From an uncultured Gemmiger sp. (GTDB taxonomy: Bacteria > Bacillota > Clostridia > Oscillospirales > Ruminococcaceae), in assembly GCA_949295035.1 (NCBI GenBank), contig CASFJO010000080.1, positions 1 to 61,173 on the forward strand: a stretch of 61,173 nucleotides of DNA, in the 5' to 3' direction. Positions 60,371-61,173 of the stretch are shown here, in pieces. The notes beneath the pieces are model-generated. The model was given only the letters and a program-made list of their open reading frames with translations. It searched no databases and was not told where the DNA came from. Numbering within the stretch: the first letter of the stretch is position 1; each line of letters starts with the position of its first letter. The position numbers were made by a program, and so were the translations under genes.

Positions 60371-61173
60371 GGCCGCTGAAACTTGTGATCCGCGCGTTTG
60401 GCCCCTACGCGGGCACGACCAAACTGGACCTGGAGGCGCTGGGCCGGCGGGGGCTGTATCTGATTACCGGCGACACCGGCGCGGGCAAGACCACTCTGTT
60501 CGACGCCATCACCTATGCCCTCTACGGGGAGCCCAGCGGCGCCAGCCGGGACGCCTCCATGCTGCGCAGCCAGTACGCCGATCCCGATACCCCCACCGAG
60601 GTGGAACTGACCTTTTCCTATGGCGGGCAGGTCTACCGGGTGCGCCGCAATCCGGAGTACCAGCGCCCCGCCCGCCGGGGCGGCGGCATGGCGTTACAGC
60701 GGGCTGAGGCGGAACTGCACTATCCGGACGGCCGGGTCTGCACCCGCACCCGGGACGTGACGTCGGAGGTGACCCGGATCATCGGGCTGGACCGCAGCCA
60801 GTTCTGCCGCATCGCCATGATCGCCCAGGGTGAATTTCAAAAGCTGCTGCTGGCCTCCACCGAGGAGCGCAAGGCCATCTTCCGGCAGATCTTTCAGACA
60901 AAGCCCTACCAGCTGCTGCAGGAACGGCTCAAGGCGGAGTCGGGCGCGCTGGGCGCCCGCTGTGAACAGCTGAGAAGCAGCATCCGCCAGTATGCCGCCG
61001 CCCTGGCCTGCCCGCCGGAGCATCCGCTCACCGCCCGGCTGGAGGCCGCCGCCCGGGACCTGCCGCCGCTGTCCGATCTGCTGGCGCTGGCCGGTCAGCT
61101 GATCCGGGAGGACGAGACCGCCCTGGCCGCCCTGACCGAGCGCCGGCAGGCCACCGCCCGGGCGCTGGCCGAC
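60367..61173 (+). CDS. sbcC: Exonuclease subunit SbcC (Rad50-like), 5' part
   Basis: The first 269 codons are visible before the window ends. The start MRPLKLVIRAFGPYAGTTKL is typical of SbcC. The Walker A is TGDTGAGKTTLFDAI near residue 36-50, and AMIAQGEFQKLLLAST near 155-170 is the Q-loop region. After about residue 190 the sequence becomes helical and charged, the beginning of the coiled-coil arm. It is the SMC-like ATPase partner of SbcD. The rest lies outside the window. Confidence 0.94.
   Translation, partial: MRPLKLVIRAFGPYAGTTKLDLEALGRRGLYLITGDTGAGKTTLFDAITYALYGEPSGASRDASMLRSQYADPDTPTEVELTFSYGGQVYRVRRNPEYQRPARRGGGMALQRAEAELHYPDGRVCTRTRDVTSEVTRIIGLDRSQFCRIAMIAQGEFQKLLLASTEERKAIFRQIFQTKPYQLLQERLKAESGALGARCEQLRSSIRQYAAALACPPEHPLTARLEAAARDLPPLSDLLALAGQLIREDETALAALTERRQATARALAD

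Overview
The window is about 61 kb of GC-rich, densely coded bacterial chromosome. Strong AGGAGG-type ribosome binding sites, sigma-A promoters with 16-17 bp spacers, lipoprotein-anchored ABC binding proteins, a GlpP antiterminator and a speD-speA-speE-speB-carboxynorspermidine gene set point to an anaerobic, high-GC member of the Clostridia, probably a gut Oscillospiraceae/Ruminococcaceae relative. The lineage is inferred from gene content and was not tested by search.

Layout. 1-140: right end of an IS3-family insertion sequence. 165-8942: glycerol-3-phosphate / glycerol unit: a three-gene oxidoreductase operon (minus strand), an MFS transporter with a TIM-barrel isomerase, then glpP-glpK. 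Three of its leaders carry terminator-like hairpins beginning with the same GAGCARAG motif. 9037-13416: MarR regulator with an asymmetric heterodimeric ABC exporter. 13512-14966: SPFH/NfeD membrane pair. 15368-19792: a decayed oligopeptide (opp) ABC operon with frameshifts, deletions and a chimeric oppD/oppF ATPase. 19572-21751: sugar acyltransferase/kinase fusion plus a phosphodiesterase. 21827-24767: proC-proB-proA.

24925-33319: an 8.35-kb integrative element inserted in the 3' end of a tRNA-Val(GAC) gene and bounded by perfect 41-bp direct repeats. It encodes integrase, excisionase, two divergent XRE regulators, a RepA-like RecA-fold ATPase beside an iteron-like inverted array, its own sigma-70-like factor preceded by four 46-bp tandem repeats, and a ribbon-helix-helix/zeta-type toxin-antitoxin pair whose divergent promoters are covered by three palindromic operators. 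No relaxase, capsid or conjugation gene is visible, so it looks like a self-replicating satellite or mobilisable island. This is the most novel part of the window.

33382-38173: a Crp/Fnr-type promoter driving a ferredoxin and polyferredoxin-like membrane protein; a DUF4358 lipoprotein with a DHHW protein; and a sirtuin between two hexapeptide acetyltransferases. 38287-48577: peptidoglycan (muropeptide) recycling island: dipeptide epimerase, AmiE-like hydrolase, murQ, nagZ, an ABC sugar importer without ATPase, anmK and an RpiR/MurR regulator. 48596-49693: an unrecognised membrane-anchored protein. 49714-56411: six-gene polyamine operon holding both the aminopropyl-transfer and the carboxy(nor)spermidine routes, with an intrinsic terminator in its leader. 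56689-59129: OPT-family peptide transporter plus a PqqD-like protein. 59146 to the end: sbcD and the start of sbcC.
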